Assembly: GCA_001931875.2 (NCBI GenBank) | Contig: MSJH02000814.1 | Location: forward strand, 232,088 to 296,087 | Source of the DNA: Byssochlamys sp. IMV 00236 | Lineage: Eukaryota; Ascomycota; Eurotiomycetes; Eurotiales; Thermoascaceae | Direction of reading: 5' to 3' | Length of the DNA stretch: 64,000 bases | Shown: positions 21,074 to 32,793 of the stretch, piece by piece | Layout: every line of letters starts with the position of its first letter | Numbering within the stretch: position 1 is the stretch's first letter | Made by a program: the position numbers and the translations under genes | The notes under the pieces: model-generated | What the model was told of the DNA's origin: nothing | Databases searched by the model: none | Seen by the model: only the letters and a program-made list of their open reading frames with translations

Positions 21074-23485
21074 TTACTGCTGAGCTCCTTCCGTTCCGGG
21101 AAGCGGATAATAATATCCTTGATCCAGGGAACTATTCAGGCTCCCGAAATCGAGCTTCATAAGCAACCGATCCACGCCGGCTGCTTTACGCGGGACGTAG
21201 TCATACATATCCATGGGCTGCGTGGGAGCAGGAGCGGCGACGGGTACGGCCGCGGTTCGATTGGGGTTGCCCAGATCGAATAATCGACGGCCCTCGCCAG
21301 AACGACTATCGTCGATGTCTCGTAATCGTGCAATGACGTCTTTGATACCAGTCTCGATTTCGTTGCAGGTCTCGCGTAACTCGTGTCGGATGGAAGTCTC
21401 TTCTCGCGCGTAGTCCGCTAGGGCGTCGACGACGCCTTCGTCCGTTTCGAGGTCCAGATTTCGCTGGACAGCCTCGAGACGGCTGACGAGGGCAATGAGA
21501 TGGTCGATATTGGTGAGAAGAGAGCGGAGTGCGCTGGTGAAGGGGACGTCGGTCAGGAAGAGAGACTGCACGAGGGAGGCGATGTAACGACGATGTGCGA
21601 CAGTGAGCGCTTCTGGGTCATGAGGCTGATGGTGGAGTTGAGCTGATTGATTGAATGGATTGTCCGTGGCTGTCGTTTCACCAGATGCGGTGCGGTGGAT
21701 TTGTTTCATTGAATGCCCCGTTCCAGGCCGAGAGCTTGCTTTGGAGGATGTTCCTGGCCGGGATGCTGGTCGTGATAATGGACTGGATGAAGTGCCTTCG
21801 ATGGATTCTCGAAGGTGCTGCCACGAACCGTTGATTACCTCGCCCTGGAAATAGCTTCCTATCTCTGATAAGACAAAAAGAGAAGCGCTGCTTGTGGCCC
21901 AGATACGTCTCATTTGTACTGTTCGTGCGTTCTCCCGCTGTCTGCGTATCCGAAGCTGGTATTCTCCGCCTCTCTTATTGCTTCGAGGAGGACCCCATGG
22001 AGAAGGATAACTCCGCCGAAGAGAGGTATGCTTCCAGAGGTCGCCTAGTCGGATTTGTGCTCGGCGGATACCAAGGAGATACGAGTGTATCCTAGAGTAG
22101 ATAGCTATGTCCGATGCGGCAAGAAACAAATCAAGAGGAGGGCGGACTTGGAGTGAGAGAGAGGTCGGGGTTGGGAAGAGAAGGTCGTCGAAAGAGACAC
22201 TGGAGATCTCAGCAATCAAGCTAGGACCAGAACCATCTTGAGGCGTCGCTGCACGGCTGCTTTTCTTGCTGCTGACGGATAAACGAAGCAAGTCCCGCGC
22301 GAGTTCCAACTCGTCGTCAACGGGATCTTCTTCGTTCTGAAGAGAGGCCAGTTCTGCCCATGTCTGAGTAAGAACTGCCATCGCTTCTCCCTCCTTGATG
22401 GCGAGGCCATCTAGGCTGCCAGCTGTCCTGGATCGGTGTCGTCCATAAATACGCTTATCAGCTTGTGACACCAGCGCCATTGCAAATTCGCCGCGACCCA
22501 AAAGAAGGAAGTCATGGAGCAGAGACAGAACCTCAAGAATCTTGGGTAACGGAAGAAGCTTGGAGAGAGCCGTTTGCGACAGCGATAATCGAATAGCAGT
22601 TATGGCGTTTGAGAAATTTGTCCGTGATATAGGCGATGCCAGAGAAGAAAGGTGCCCAATATGATCTCCCTGCAGGGTCACCTGCGACAGAGAACTCTGT
22701 GAAGCATCTGCTGTGGACGTTTTCCGCTTGGCTCTGATGTGGTTCAGAGATTTCCCTATGAACAGGATCGACGACGCTGTAGTAGACGAGACGAACTTTG
22801 GAAGCAAGTCTGCATGCATGACGAAATCCAGCCCATCTCCCTCGTTGCTCGTATCTTCCTGGATAAAGAAGTCCTCCTTCCCGAAAGTAGGCAAATTTCC
22901 GTACAGTAGCCACATCGATAGTTGTCTCATCCATGCTGTCTCCGCCGCTTTTACCAGCTGTACTGCCATCTCCTCCAGGTCGATATAACCAGTCTGCGAC
23001 TCCTTCCGCAGGTAATCAATGACGGCCGCGCCGCTGCAATTACCCGGTCCTCTATCCTGCGTCGAATCTGGTTTCATGAACCGAGCCACCTCCCACAACC
23101 ATTCCATCCTCCGTGTCCAGGGAGCGAATTCCCCGACAAGGGTCGACAGAGGAACTATCCCGTATCCTCCCACATAGCTGCTATCGTTGAGGAGAATGCT
23201 CTTTTCCACCTCCACGATCTTCTTCTGGAATCGCCCTAGGTGCTCCGTTGCAATTGCCGTGGAGACTGCCCGACATATAGTTGAAGGATGCGCAGCAGAA
23301 ATCTTGGAGGTATGAGCGCGGAGAAGAGCATGGAGACGACTCAGCCGCGCAAGGGAATCGAGGAGGGCCTTTTCTGGCGGTGACAGCAGTGGAAAAGATG
23401 ACCGAGTAGGGTCTCCCTTCTCCGTCTGGGTGTCGAGGAGCGGAGACGGTTGGCCGGAGAGGGAGAGCAGGATCTCATGGAGCAT
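21074..23485 (-). CDS. gcpD: Gamma-tubulin complex component 4 (GCP4)
   Basis: Single uninterrupted frame of 803 aa. The N-terminus MLHEILLSLSGQPSPLL is the GCP4-type start of the GRIP1 domain (compare M-hydrophobic-HE-L-L-ALSG in animals). GRIP1 continues with GYGIVPLSTLVGEFAPWTRRMEWLWEVARFM and HADLLPKFV. The C-terminal GRIP2-like part includes RPPLDLFLAASDIAIYSRIHSYLLGIRRAQ and the helical LTVAHRRYIASLVQSLFL. A Ser/Pro-rich, Gly-poor insert (SSPLSRPASRPGTSSKASSR) interrupts the C-terminal half. GCP4 helps build the gamma-tubulin ring complex at spindle pole bodies and nucleates microtubules with gamma-tubulin, GCP2 and GCP3. It diverges from uba1 across about 1 kb. Confidence 0.88.
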   Translation of the reverse strand: MLHEILLSLSGQPSPLLDTQTEKGDPTRSSFPLLSPPEKALLDSLARLSRLHALLRAHTSKISAAHPSTICRAVSTAIATEHLGRFQKKIVEVEKSILLNDSSYVGGYGIVPLSTLVGEFAPWTRRMEWLWEVARFMKPDSTQDRGPGNCSGAAVIDYLRKESQTGYIDLEEMAVQLVKAAETAWMRQLSMWLLYGNLPTFGKEDFFIQEDTSNEGDGLDFVMHADLLPKFVSSTTASSILFIGKSLNHIRAKRKTSTADASQSSLSQVTLQGDHIGHLSSLASPISRTNFSNAITAIRLSLSQTALSKLLPLPKILEVLSLLHDFLLLGRGEFAMALVSQADKRIYGRHRSRTAGSLDGLAIKEGEAMAVLTQTWAELASLQNEEDPVDDELELARDLLRLSVSSKKSSRAATPQDGSGPSLIAEISSVSFDDLLFPTPTSLSLQVRPPLDLFLAASDIAIYSRIHSYLLGIRRAQIRLGDLWKHTSLRRSYPSPWGPPRSNKRGGEYQLRIRRQRENARTVQMRRIWATSSASLFVLSEIGSYFQGEVINGSWQHLRESIEGTSSSPLSRPASRPGTSSKASSRPGTGHSMKQIHRTASGETTATDNPFNQSAQLHHQPHDPEALTVAHRRYIASLVQSLFLTDVPFTSALRSLLTNIDHLIALVSRLEAVQRNLDLETDEGVVDALADYAREETSIRHELRETCNEIETGIKDVIARLRDIDDSRSGEGRRLFDLGNPNRTAAVPVAAPAPTQPMDMYDYVPRKAAGVDRLLMKLDFGSLNSSLDQGYYYPLPGTEGAQQ

Positions 23486-24513
23486 TCTGTTTGCAAAGGT
23501 CTATGGACACGCCGCAAAGCGGCAGGTTAATTAGTTAAAGCTGCGGTCTGGAGTCTCCGCGATGCGCTCAACGCTCAGCCCACCTGGATGGGAGGTCTCT
23601 CGTAGCCTCTGCCCGTCGACGCTGCCAGTACAAGATGCCACACCCGAGAAGCTCAAATCGGCACATCCAGAGATAGCGGTATGATCATCACTGGCTCTCG
23701 TCAATCTCTGATGGTCGTCGTGGTTGGCCCGCTACAGTGTACACGCATCAGAGACGCGGAGCGCGAAGTTGGCGGAACAGCGGCGGAGCTCTTTTGAGGC
23801 GTGCTACGTAGTTAAGGGCTACCGTCCAATGCCAAAAGACAAAAAAAAAGCCTATTTTCTTTGTTGTTGGCAGTGTACACGCTGGAATTCCCATAAGATC
23901 CCTCTAACTGCGCCCGCTGCTCAATTACTCGTACATCGCACGTTATGTTTGCCCATCCTTCCATCATGCTCGATGATTGTTGTCTCTCTGCCGCCCGTCA
24001 CCGCCCTCTGCAGCCTTTGTTTTCAGGCATCCGCGGGGCTGTCTGCGCTGGAGCTGCTCTGGACCAATGAGAGGCCTCACATCCGTTAGTCATCTACCTT
24101 GTTACGTCGAGCACCGAAAGAGCCACCGCGAGCTGTTTCTCTCGCAACTCCTTCGTTTCTTACGCTCTCCATCGCTTTCTCTCCTGCTCTGCGTGTTGTT
24201 CCTGTTTCATCCTCCCTTATCAGAGTCGCCCTACTTCGTCAGGTGTAACCAGGAAGCGGTCGTTGGGTCAAGCAGACGGCTAGCGTCGCCGCTATATAAG
24301 CCAGTATTACAATAGCAGTCCCGCCTGTCTTTGAGCTCGACGCGATAAAGCGGTAGCCCATCTCCTGACTCTTTGTTGGAAAGTCTTGCTCGAAGCAAGG
24401 CTTTCATCTGTTAGGTCTTCACAATTCCCGCCACTACAGAGATCCGTGAAACTTCCAAGCTGGGAAAGCGGAAAGCATCCAGTGAACAACCAGCTCGTCC
24501 CGAGAAGAAGATC
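23486..24513. promoter_or_regulatory. Divergent promoter region gcpD/uba1
   Basis: Just over 1 kb between divergent starts. A TATATAA element lies at about 24293-24299, some 215 bp before the uba1 ATG, followed by a pyrimidine/purine-mixed leader. A CGTTGGGTC motif sits at 24261. No gene frame is convincing. Confidence 0.5.
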
Positions 24514-27500
24514 ATGACGGTGAGTCACGCGAGCAGCAGCACTCCGGAGGCGCATAAATTGCTGTGAGAGTATCAGTACTGACAAGCATCAGGACGGCAA
24601 AATGCAGGTCGACAACCCCCAGGAGGCGGTCGAGGCTGCCAAGCAGCCGGACATTGATGAGTCGTTGTACAGCCGGCAACTGTAGGTGTCGACTCTCTAT
24701 ACCTAGGTCGCAGGAGCGTCTCGAGACTAATTTGTTCTAGGTACGTCCTTGGTCATGAGGCAATGAAGCGTATGGGTTCATCGAATGTCCTGGTTGTGGG
24801 TTTGAAGGGCTTGGGTGTCGAGATTGGTAAGTAATGTAACATAGAGCTTCGAAAGGTCCCGCGGCGATCTCTAACAGCTCACCTTACAGCGAAGAATATC
24901 GCTCTCGCCGGTGTTAAGTCGCTTACACTTTATGACCCCGCTCCCGTCGCCATCTCCGACCTCTCCTCCCAGTTCTTCCTGCATCCAGACGACGTGGGCA
25001 AGCGCCGCGATGAAGTAACCGCTCCACGTGTGGCAGAGCTCAACTCCTACGTCCCAACAACAGTCTTCGAAGGAAAGAATCTGGTCGATGACCTCTCGCA
25101 ACTCAAGCGCTTCCAAGTAGTCGTTTTGACCATCACGCCGCTGAAAGAGCAGCTTGCCATTGCTGAATACTGTCACAACAATGGCATCTATATCACCATC
25201 ACGGATACCTTTGGTCTTTTTGGTTACGTCTTTAACGATTTTGGAAAGAATTTCACGGTGGGAGACGCAAATGGAGAGAATCCTGTCAGCGGAATTGTTG
25301 CGGATATTGATGACGACGGTCTTGTCTCTGCGTTGGACGAGACCAGACACGGTTTGGAGGATGGTGACTACGTGACTTTCACGGAGATCAAGGGCATGGA
25401 AGGACTTAACAACTCTGCCCCTCGAAAGGTCACCGTCAAGGGACCTTACACTTTCTCCATTGGAGATGTCTCTGGTCTCGGGAAGTACCAGGGCGGTGGT
25501 CTCTTTACCCAGGTGAAGATGCCTAAGTTCATCGATTTCCAGCCTCTGTCCGAGCAGATTAAGAAGCCGGAGCTCCTGATCTCTGATTTCGCCAAGTTTG
25601 ATCGCCCGCAGCAACTGCACGTGGGTATTCAGGCTCTGCACAAGTTTGCGGAGGCTCACGACGGCCAACTCCCTCGTCCTCACGGTGAAAGTGATGCAGA
25701 GGAGGTGTGGAAGATTGCTCAGGGTCTGGCTGGTGAAGGCGAAGAGAAGGTTGAGCTGGACGAGAAGCTGATTAAGGAGCTCAGCTACCAGGCTCGGGGA
25801 GACCTCAACCCGATGGCTGCGTTCTTCGGAGGTCTCGCCGCCCAGGAAGTTCTCAAGGCTGTCTCCGGCAAATTTAATCCCGTTGTCCAATGGATGTACG
25901 TTGACTCGCTCGAGTCTCTGCCCGAGTCGGTCACTCGCTCGGAGGAGACCTGTAAGCCTCTGGGTACCCGCTATGACGGGCAGATCGCGGTATTCGGCAA
26001 GGAATTCCAAGAGAAGATTTCGAATGTCCGTCAGTTCCTCGTTGGCGCAGGTGCCATCGGATGTGAGATGCTGAAGAACTGGGCTATGATCGGCTTGGGT
26101 ACCGGTCCCAAGGGTAAGATCAGTGTCACAGATATGGATCAGATTGAGAGGAGCAACCTGAACCGACAGTTTCTATTCCGATCGAAGGATGTCGGAAAGC
26201 TGAAGAGTGAATGCGCCTCCGCTGCGGTGCAGGCCATGAACCCCGAATTGCAAGGAAAGATCGTGACACTGCGAGACCGTGTCGGGCCCGACACGGAGCA
26301 CGTCTTCAACGAAGAGTTCTGGGAGGACCTCGACGTGGTAACGAATGCTCTTGACAACGTTGATGCGAGAACCTACGTTGACCGCCGGTGTGTTTTCTTC
26401 CGCAAGCCCTTGTTGGAGAGTGGAACTCTTGGGACCAAGGGTAATACGCAGGTGATCCTGCCGGGCTTGACCGAGTCGTACTCGAGCTCTCAGGACCCGC
26501 CAGAGCAGTCTTTCCCCATGTGTACCTTGAAGAGTTTCCCCAACCGTATTGAACATACCATTGCGTGGGCACGGGATCTCTTCCAGACTTACTTCGTCGG
26601 ACCTCCCGAGGCTGTGAACATGTACCTCTCTCAACCCAACTACATTGAACAAACCTTGAAACAGGCTGGCAATGAGAAGCAGACGCTGGAACACCTGAAC
26701 AGCTTCCTGGTTACCGACAAGCCACTGAGCTTCGACGACTGCATTGTATGGGCTCGCCAACAGTTTGAGGCCCAGTACAACAATGCCATCCAGCAACTAC
26801 TGTACAATTTCCCTAAGGATTCCAAGACCTCGACTGGTCAGCCTTTCTGGTCTGGCCCCAAGCGTGCACCGACACCGCTGAAGTTTGATCCCACGAACCC
26901 CACACACATTGGTTTCATCATCGCTGCTGCCAATCTGCATGCGTTCAACTACGGCATTAAGAGCCCGCCCGTGGATAAGGAACACTACCGAAAGGTGGTT
27001 GAGAACATGATTATCCCTGAATTCACGCCCAGTTCCAGTGTGAAGATCCAGGCGAATGAGAACGACCCCGATCCCAATGCTCAACCTTCTGGATCTTCCT
27101 TCGATGACAACGAGGAGATCAAGCGCCTCGTCGAGTCTCTTCCATCACCGAAGTCCCTCGCTGGATTCCGTCTTCACCCTGTGGAGTTCGAGAAGGATGA
27201 TGACACGAACCATCACATTGACTTCATCACGGCGGCCAGCAATCTCCGTGCTGAGAACTACGACATCCCGCAGGCTGATCGTCACAAGACGAAGTTCATC
27301 GCCGGCAAGATCATCCCTGCCATCGCGACCACCACGGCCCTGGTCACCGGTCTGGTTATCCTCGAGCTGTACAAGATCATCGATGGCAAGCAGGATATCG
27401 AAAAGTACAAGAATGGCTTCGTCAACCTGGCGCTTCCATTCTTTGGCTTCAGTGAGCCGATTGCCAGCCCCAAGGGCAAGTACCAGGGCAAGAACGGCGA

Positions 27501-27869
27501 AGTCACCATCGACAAGCTCTGGGACCGTTTTGAGGTCGATGATATTCCCCTGCAGGACTTCCTCAAGCACTTCGAGGATCTTGGACTGGAGATCAGCATG
27601 GTCAGCTCCGGAGTCAGCTTGCTCTATGCCAGCTTCTATGGCGGAAGCAAGGTCAAGGACCGTCTTCCCATGCCGTATGTACCCCTTTTGTTCAATGATG
27701 TGTGTGCGAATGCTAACTTTGGCCTTACAGGATGAGCAAGCTTCTTGAGCACATCAGCAAGAAACCGATTCCCGAGCACCAGAAGAACGTCATCTTCGAG
27801 GTTACCGCTGACGACCAGAGCGGAGAAGACGTGGAGATTCCTTATGTGATGGTCAAGCTGCGGAAGTAG
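24514..27869 (+). CDS. uba1: Ubiquitin-activating enzyme E1
   Basis: Five exons (24514-24519, 24593-24681, 24741-24826, 24890-27674, 27731-27869) join in phase to 1034 aa, the standard E1 length. The first exon is only ATG-ACG. Order: inactive adenylation half with [18 protein letters not shown] and [19 protein letters not shown]; first catalytic-cysteine half domain; active adenylation domain with [20 protein letters not shown] and [16 protein letters not shown]; catalytic cysteine Cys605 in [20 protein letters not shown]; second cysteine domain; C-terminal ubiquitin-fold domain ending [12 protein letters not shown]. The enzyme adenylates ubiquitin with ATP and passes it to E2 enzymes; normally essential, in cytosol and nucleus. 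The last intron splits MP|MSKLLEH; reading through it would truncate the ubiquitin-fold domain. Confidence 0.97.
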
Positions 27870-28271
27870 TCCAATGTGGTCGGGTTTCTCCGGGGAGCTA
27901 GTTTACGCGAGAATGATTCATGTTGATACCGTGGAATAGAATCAATCCTATGTAGTTTCTGTTTCTATTTTGCGTAAATCCGTGGCTTAGTTAGCCACAT
28001 ACATGCTGAATAATGAGTACGAACAGGCGACGGGCTCAGTTAGTAACAATTGCTCAGCTCTAGATCTGCTTTGTTATCGCTTTGTCATCCCGCATGTCCG
28101 GTTAGGGAGTTAACTAACGTCAACTAAATACTTAGCGAATCTTCAGTCAGCCAGAAGGCGCCGAGTGACTGCTCCACAGCGTCATCGCATCGAGCTCTGT
28201 AGAAGCTGACAAAAACCACGACTGCGCCAGCTTGCTACAACTGATCTTTTGCTGAGTCTCAGACAGATTTC
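27870..28271. other. Intergenic, 400 bp
   Basis: uba1 3' UTR followed by the promoter of the transferase gene. No gene seen. Confidence 0.6.
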
Positions 28272-29861
28272 ATGCATCGTTCACTGCTGCGATCTACTCA
28301 GCTGCTCTACCATCTTCAATCGCCAAAGCGCCCCAGCTTTGCCACTTTTTCCGTCTCCGCACGCATCTCCGCATTCAACCCCGGCGCAAGAACTATGTCG
28401 GTACGTGCACCCCCTCCATTGCCTGTTTCCTTTGCTCCCTCTCATCCTGTTTCTTTCCATTGCTCTCCCACAATTATCGATTCTAATCTTCTCCATTCAG
28501 ACGGGAAAGATCACCGATTGGGTTGATCCCAAAGACAAGTCCGGCGAGTTCAAGCGCGGAGCGTCCGTTTTCCGTAACTGGATCTCGCGAGAGCCCGGCG
28601 CAACATTCCCGCCTGAGAAGGATCGATACCATCTCTACGTCTCACATGCCTGTCCTTGGGGTATGTTTTATTGTTTTTCTGATTCAATTTTGATTGCGTT
28701 CCCATGACCCTTATCCTGGCCAAGTGACCCCAGAATTGCTGGGGAGGAAGAGAAAAGGATAGGATGTGATGAGTTTGGGTTGTGTTGTCTGTCTATGCTT
28801 ATCAGAAAAAGACTGACAACGAGTCAAAAAAAAACTATAGCGCATAGAACATTGATTGTCCGCAAACTCAAGGGTCTTGAGGATATCATCCCGTATACAG
28901 CCGTGCACTGGCATATGGGAGAGAAAGGTTTGTGGCATTTTCCCCTCGACTGATTATCTTATCTTTTTTTTTTTTTTTTTTTTTTTTGCTCTTCTTAATA
29001 AGGAAAACTGTTCCCGTGTTGACTTTTTGGAAAGGATGGCGGTTTGCAACGCCCGATGAGAAGATACCCGGTGACAATGTCACTCCTGACCCTATTCACC
29101 CGGAGTTTACTCATCTTCGGGATATCTATTTCTCGGTAGATCCCGAGTATAAGGGAAGATTCACCGTTCCTACTTTGTACGATAAGAAGACGAAGCGTAT
29201 CGTGAGCAACGAGGTATGTATTGTTTTTCCAGCATCTATTTGAAAGACTCCAGTCAGTCCTGCAAATCTAACAATCAGATAGAGCTCCGAGATCATCCGC
29301 ATGTTCTACTACGAATTCGATGACCTCCTTCCCGAAAAGTACAAGAAAGTCGATCTCTTCCCTCCATCTCTTCGCTCCGAGATCGAAGCGACTAACGACT
29401 GGACCTACAACGACGTCAACAACGGCGTGTACAAGTCCGGCTTCGCTACCACACAAGAAGCCTACGAGAAGGCCGTCAAGACGCTCTTCTCATCCCTTGA
29501 TCGGATTGAAGCTCATCTGGCAGAGCGTCAAGCCAAGTCTTCCTCGCCCTTCTACTTCGGCGACTCTGTCACTGAGGCTGATGTTCGTCTCTACACGACT
29601 GTTATCCGCTTTGATCCCGTGTACGTCCAGCATTTCAAGTGCAATATTCGCGATATCAGATCCGGATACCCGGCTATTCATCGTTGGTTGAGAGCGCTGT
29701 ATTGGGATATTCCGGCTTTCAAGGAGACGACCCAGTTTGAGCACATCAAGAAGCATTATACGAAGAGTCATGCACAGATTAACCAGTTTGCGATCACCCC
29801 CGTGGGACCTGTGCCGGATATTCTGCCGAAGGATCAAGAGGTCGCGGCAGTGAGGAAGTAA
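28272..29861 (+). CDS. ECM4-like glutathione S-transferase (Xi class, glutathionyl-hydroquinone reductase type)
   Basis: Five exons (28272-28400, 28501-28660, 28841-28927, 29035-29213, 29283-29861) join in phase to 377 aa. The N-terminal ~43 residues (MHRSLLRSTQ...FSVSARIS) look like a mitochondrial presequence; a second ATG (residue 42) just before the first intron could give a cytosolic form. The core has TGKITDWVDPKDKSGEFKRG, then SHACPWAHRTLIVRKLKGLE with Cys94-Pro-Trp, the catalytic motif of this class, then VPTLYDK, NESSEIIRM and the C-terminal helices with SVTEADVRLYTTVIRFDPVY and YPAIHRWLRALYWDIPAF. The family reduces glutathionyl-quinones and related adducts with glutathione. Intron 3 contains a run of about 23 T; the last acceptor is ATAG, since the nearby CAG would break the frame. 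Confidence 0.93.
28965..28987 (+). repeat. Poly-T tract inside intron 3 of the glutathione transferase gene
   Basis: About 23 consecutive T inside the 107-nt intron 28928-29034. Confidence 0.9.
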
Positions 29862-30643
29862 AGGGTTCCATTGAATGTTACGACCAGCTCGAGCCATCTG
29901 ATGTATAAGATATCATGAGAATAATGAATGGAATGGAATGATCAGATACAAGCAAGTATGCGCGAAGCTGGAAAAAACGAAAATAAAGAATAACGTAAAT
30001 TAAGTGCACTGTATCCTCCAATATGGCGACGTGCGTTCTATCTAGGCGCCATAAATGTCAAGGTGACCAAGCATGACGTAGGTTAAGTCGTTAAAATACA
30101 AAACGTTCATCTTTCGAAAACGGAGTATAGACCTCCTGTATATATGAAAGATTGTGTTCCACGTAAATCAAAAATCCTCCTATATTTGAGGACACCGAGC
30201 CAAGTCACGCCATGCTATGCTGTCTATGTGCAGTTGGTGTCAAAAGATGAAAACAAGTTTTATACATACATTTGCCTCGGCAGATGGAAGTCGTCTGATC
30301 AGATGACTCGGATATGCACGCCGCTGGATCGGAGAAAAGATGACAGAATGCCAAAAATGGACCGTGTGCAAGACCGGACAAAAAGCGAACAAGTAGACTT
30401 CTAGACAAAGTGACGCTGTCAGATGCGGTATCATCTGTAGCAAAACAGAAAAAAAATTTGCGGCGGCATAATCAGTTGCGCCTTCACCACCCCGAGGATG
30501 GTCCTGTGGGTATCTAAAGGTTTCAAAAGAAAGAAGGATAGGGCCGCTCAGAGATGAAACCGATTACATCTGAACGGACCCCTAAGCATCTAACCCGTCT
30601 GACATCCGAGACGAGCAGTGAATGAGCTCTTAAGGACAAGCCA
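29862..30643. other. Intergenic, convergent 3' ends
   Basis: AT-rich 780 bp between converging genes, with ATAAA-type 3' processing candidates after 29861 and a CGGAGTATA motif near 30121. No gene seen. Confidence 0.6.
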
Positions 30644-32793
30644 TCACCTCAGACCCAGTAATCTTTTCGCGTTTTCGTAGACGACATAGCTGATAGAGAC
30701 CGCCGGAGCAACTTTCAGCAGGTTAGGTGTAATACCTCTGTAGAGACCGGGAACTCCTTCAGCTTGGAGAGTTTTTCGTGCAACATCGAGGATGCCGTCG
30801 TAGGTTCGGGGATGAAGGACCGTTCCTTGTGCCTGTAACCGGGTTCTCAGAACATTCAACGGGTAGACGATGGAAGCGCTCAGGGCACCACTGAAGGCAC
30901 CAATAGCACCAGTGGTGAAATTGTTGAGAGGGACATCATCTTCATGGCAGCCATGGATACGAGCCTTGCGCGCGAGGAGGCCTCTCTTCAGATATTCAAA
31001 CGTGGTGAGGTCGATAGCCGCGTAGGGGAACATGCCAATAAGGCCCAGCGGCAAACCGCGAAAGAAGCCATACACGCCATACTGCTGTATGACTTTCCTG
31101 GCCGTGGCAACGATGAGTTTGTTCCCTTTCAAACCACCCTCAACCGTTTCACACTGCATGCGACTGGAAACAATAAGCATCTCATTCATAGAACATCGGG
31201 GTGAACCTAGATAACTTACAACTTAAGGGTGTCGATCGGGTAAGCGAAACACCTCGTGAACGTCAGCACCAGTACCAGTTAGATTCAGGAACATAGCAAC
31301 ATACTGAGCGACCATTCCACCAAGGCCACCTGATAGAAACTGTGACGTTGGAAGCAGTTTCTTTGTGTCGTTATGGCCTTCTAGTCGAGCGAACGCTCGT
31401 TTTGATGCCTTTATGGTCAACAACAGGGCCAATAGACATCGAATCGATTTACTTACCTCATAAGCACCAAACTTAATAGCAGATTCTGGCATAACCTTCA
31501 CGACATTCAAGCCATTTCCTGCGTCCGTTAGTTGGTCCACTCTGAATGTCTCGGGCCTTTCTGTGGGGAAACGAACCTGCAAACAGACTCCTGATGCCAC
31601 CTGCTCTCCAAAGATCTTGGATGGCAACGAGAAGTGTCCTTGAAGCCTTTCCCGCCGCTTGAAGCGGTGCCCCTTTCTTCGCCGCATGGACAGCCTCCTG
31701 CCTGACGCCGGTCTGAGCGATGAGGTAAACTTTAAGACGATCGAGAGGGGCTGTCGCTGTCCGTGAGACGACGCCAGCAATTCCGCCAGCAATGAAGTAA
31801 CCTAATTGAGGCGTGTTCTCCGTCAACTTCTGTTCATAATATCGGAATGACATCCACATGGCTACAGTCCGGGGCAAGGGCAACCATTCCAATTCGAAGT
31901 CGCCATCCAGAGATACCAGATCAGGGTTGGACTTGGATTCCAATGTGTATCGCTCGCCAAGATCCGTAGGTCGAGTGGTGCAGAATTGTGAGATCGGGGC
32001 TTGGAATACGTAGTACAGGAATTTCCTGATGGCTAGGAGGAAACGTTTAAGAAACGAGAGGTCTATACCTAAACCCTGCAGATCATTGATGTGGACGTCG
32101 CCCTCCGGGTTTAGATTTCCAATGGCCGAATAGTATGAGAGGACTGCGCGCAAGTCGGACGACGGTTTGACGGGCAAGAAGAGGAGGAAGTCCCTGGGTG
32201 TGATCAGTCGGATGATTCACTAATTGCACTTGACCAGTATGCGCATACCTCCACTCCTCATATGTGATAACGCCATCCCTGTTGGTATCCACCTCTTGAA
32301 AAAATTCGTCGAACTTTGCGCTCGAGACGGTGACTCCAGCCTTGGAGAAGGCGGTCCTTAGTTCATCCTTGTCGATCTCACCGTTATGGTTTCTATCGAT
32401 GCTCTCGAACAACCTCCATAGTTCTTTCTCAGCAAAGTCGACAAACACGCGGAATTCTGACGATGGTTAGTTGGCACGAGCAAAATCGGCATGCGGCCAG
32501 AAGGCTAAAGCGCCGATGATCGTACCAGAATATTGGATATGTCCATCGCCGCTGGTATCTACCGTCTGCAGCACACTGCGGAGCATATCATCTGCATTTT
32601 TAAGAGCTTCATCCCAGTCAGCCGACGGCAGGAGCACGTGCAGGGGTCACAGATGGTCCTCACGGTGATCGATTTTCTTCAATCCCTTCTTGAGACCCTT
32701 GAAATCGATCTGACCTTCCCGGCGAGTGTCTAACGTCTCCCAGAGTTTGTTGATCCTCTGATCGCGCTCGTGTTGGGACTCGCCGGGCGGCAT
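30644..32793 (-). CDS. Calcium-binding mitochondrial carrier, SCaMC (ATP-Mg/phosphate carrier) type
   Basis: Eight exons (32793-32664, 32606-32526, 32456-32249, 32193-31577, 31518-31457, 31408-31305, 31252-31220, 31163-30644) join in phase to 584 aa. Four EF-hands lie in the N-terminal half: DTRREGQIDFKG, DTSGDGHIQYSEF, DRNHNGEIDKDEL, DTNRDGVITYEEW; the first lacks the usual Gly/Asp pattern and may not bind calcium. Three carrier repeats follow with PLDRLKV, PIDTLKF (33-bp exon 7 carries part of it) and PLNVLRT, the last having Asn where Asp/Glu is usual. SYVVYENAKRLLGLR ends the protein. The family exchanges ATP-Mg and phosphate across the inner mitochondrial membrane under calcium control (Sal1 in yeast). 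The linker between EF-hands and carrier domain is longer than strictly needed and is read through without an intron. Confidence 0.93.

Noticed and set aside
24871..26010. 379-codon open frame antisense to uba1
   Set aside because: It lies fully opposite the E1 coding exon; the frame is open because of strong codon bias on the plus strand. No family resemblance. The same holds for 26173-26796 and 27145-27570.
31990..32085. Possible extra intron in the linker of the mitochondrial carrier (GGTATAGACC donor)
   Set aside because: Read-through keeps the frame and leads directly into the conserved MWMSFRYYEQKLTENTPQLG segment; no acceptor improves the model.
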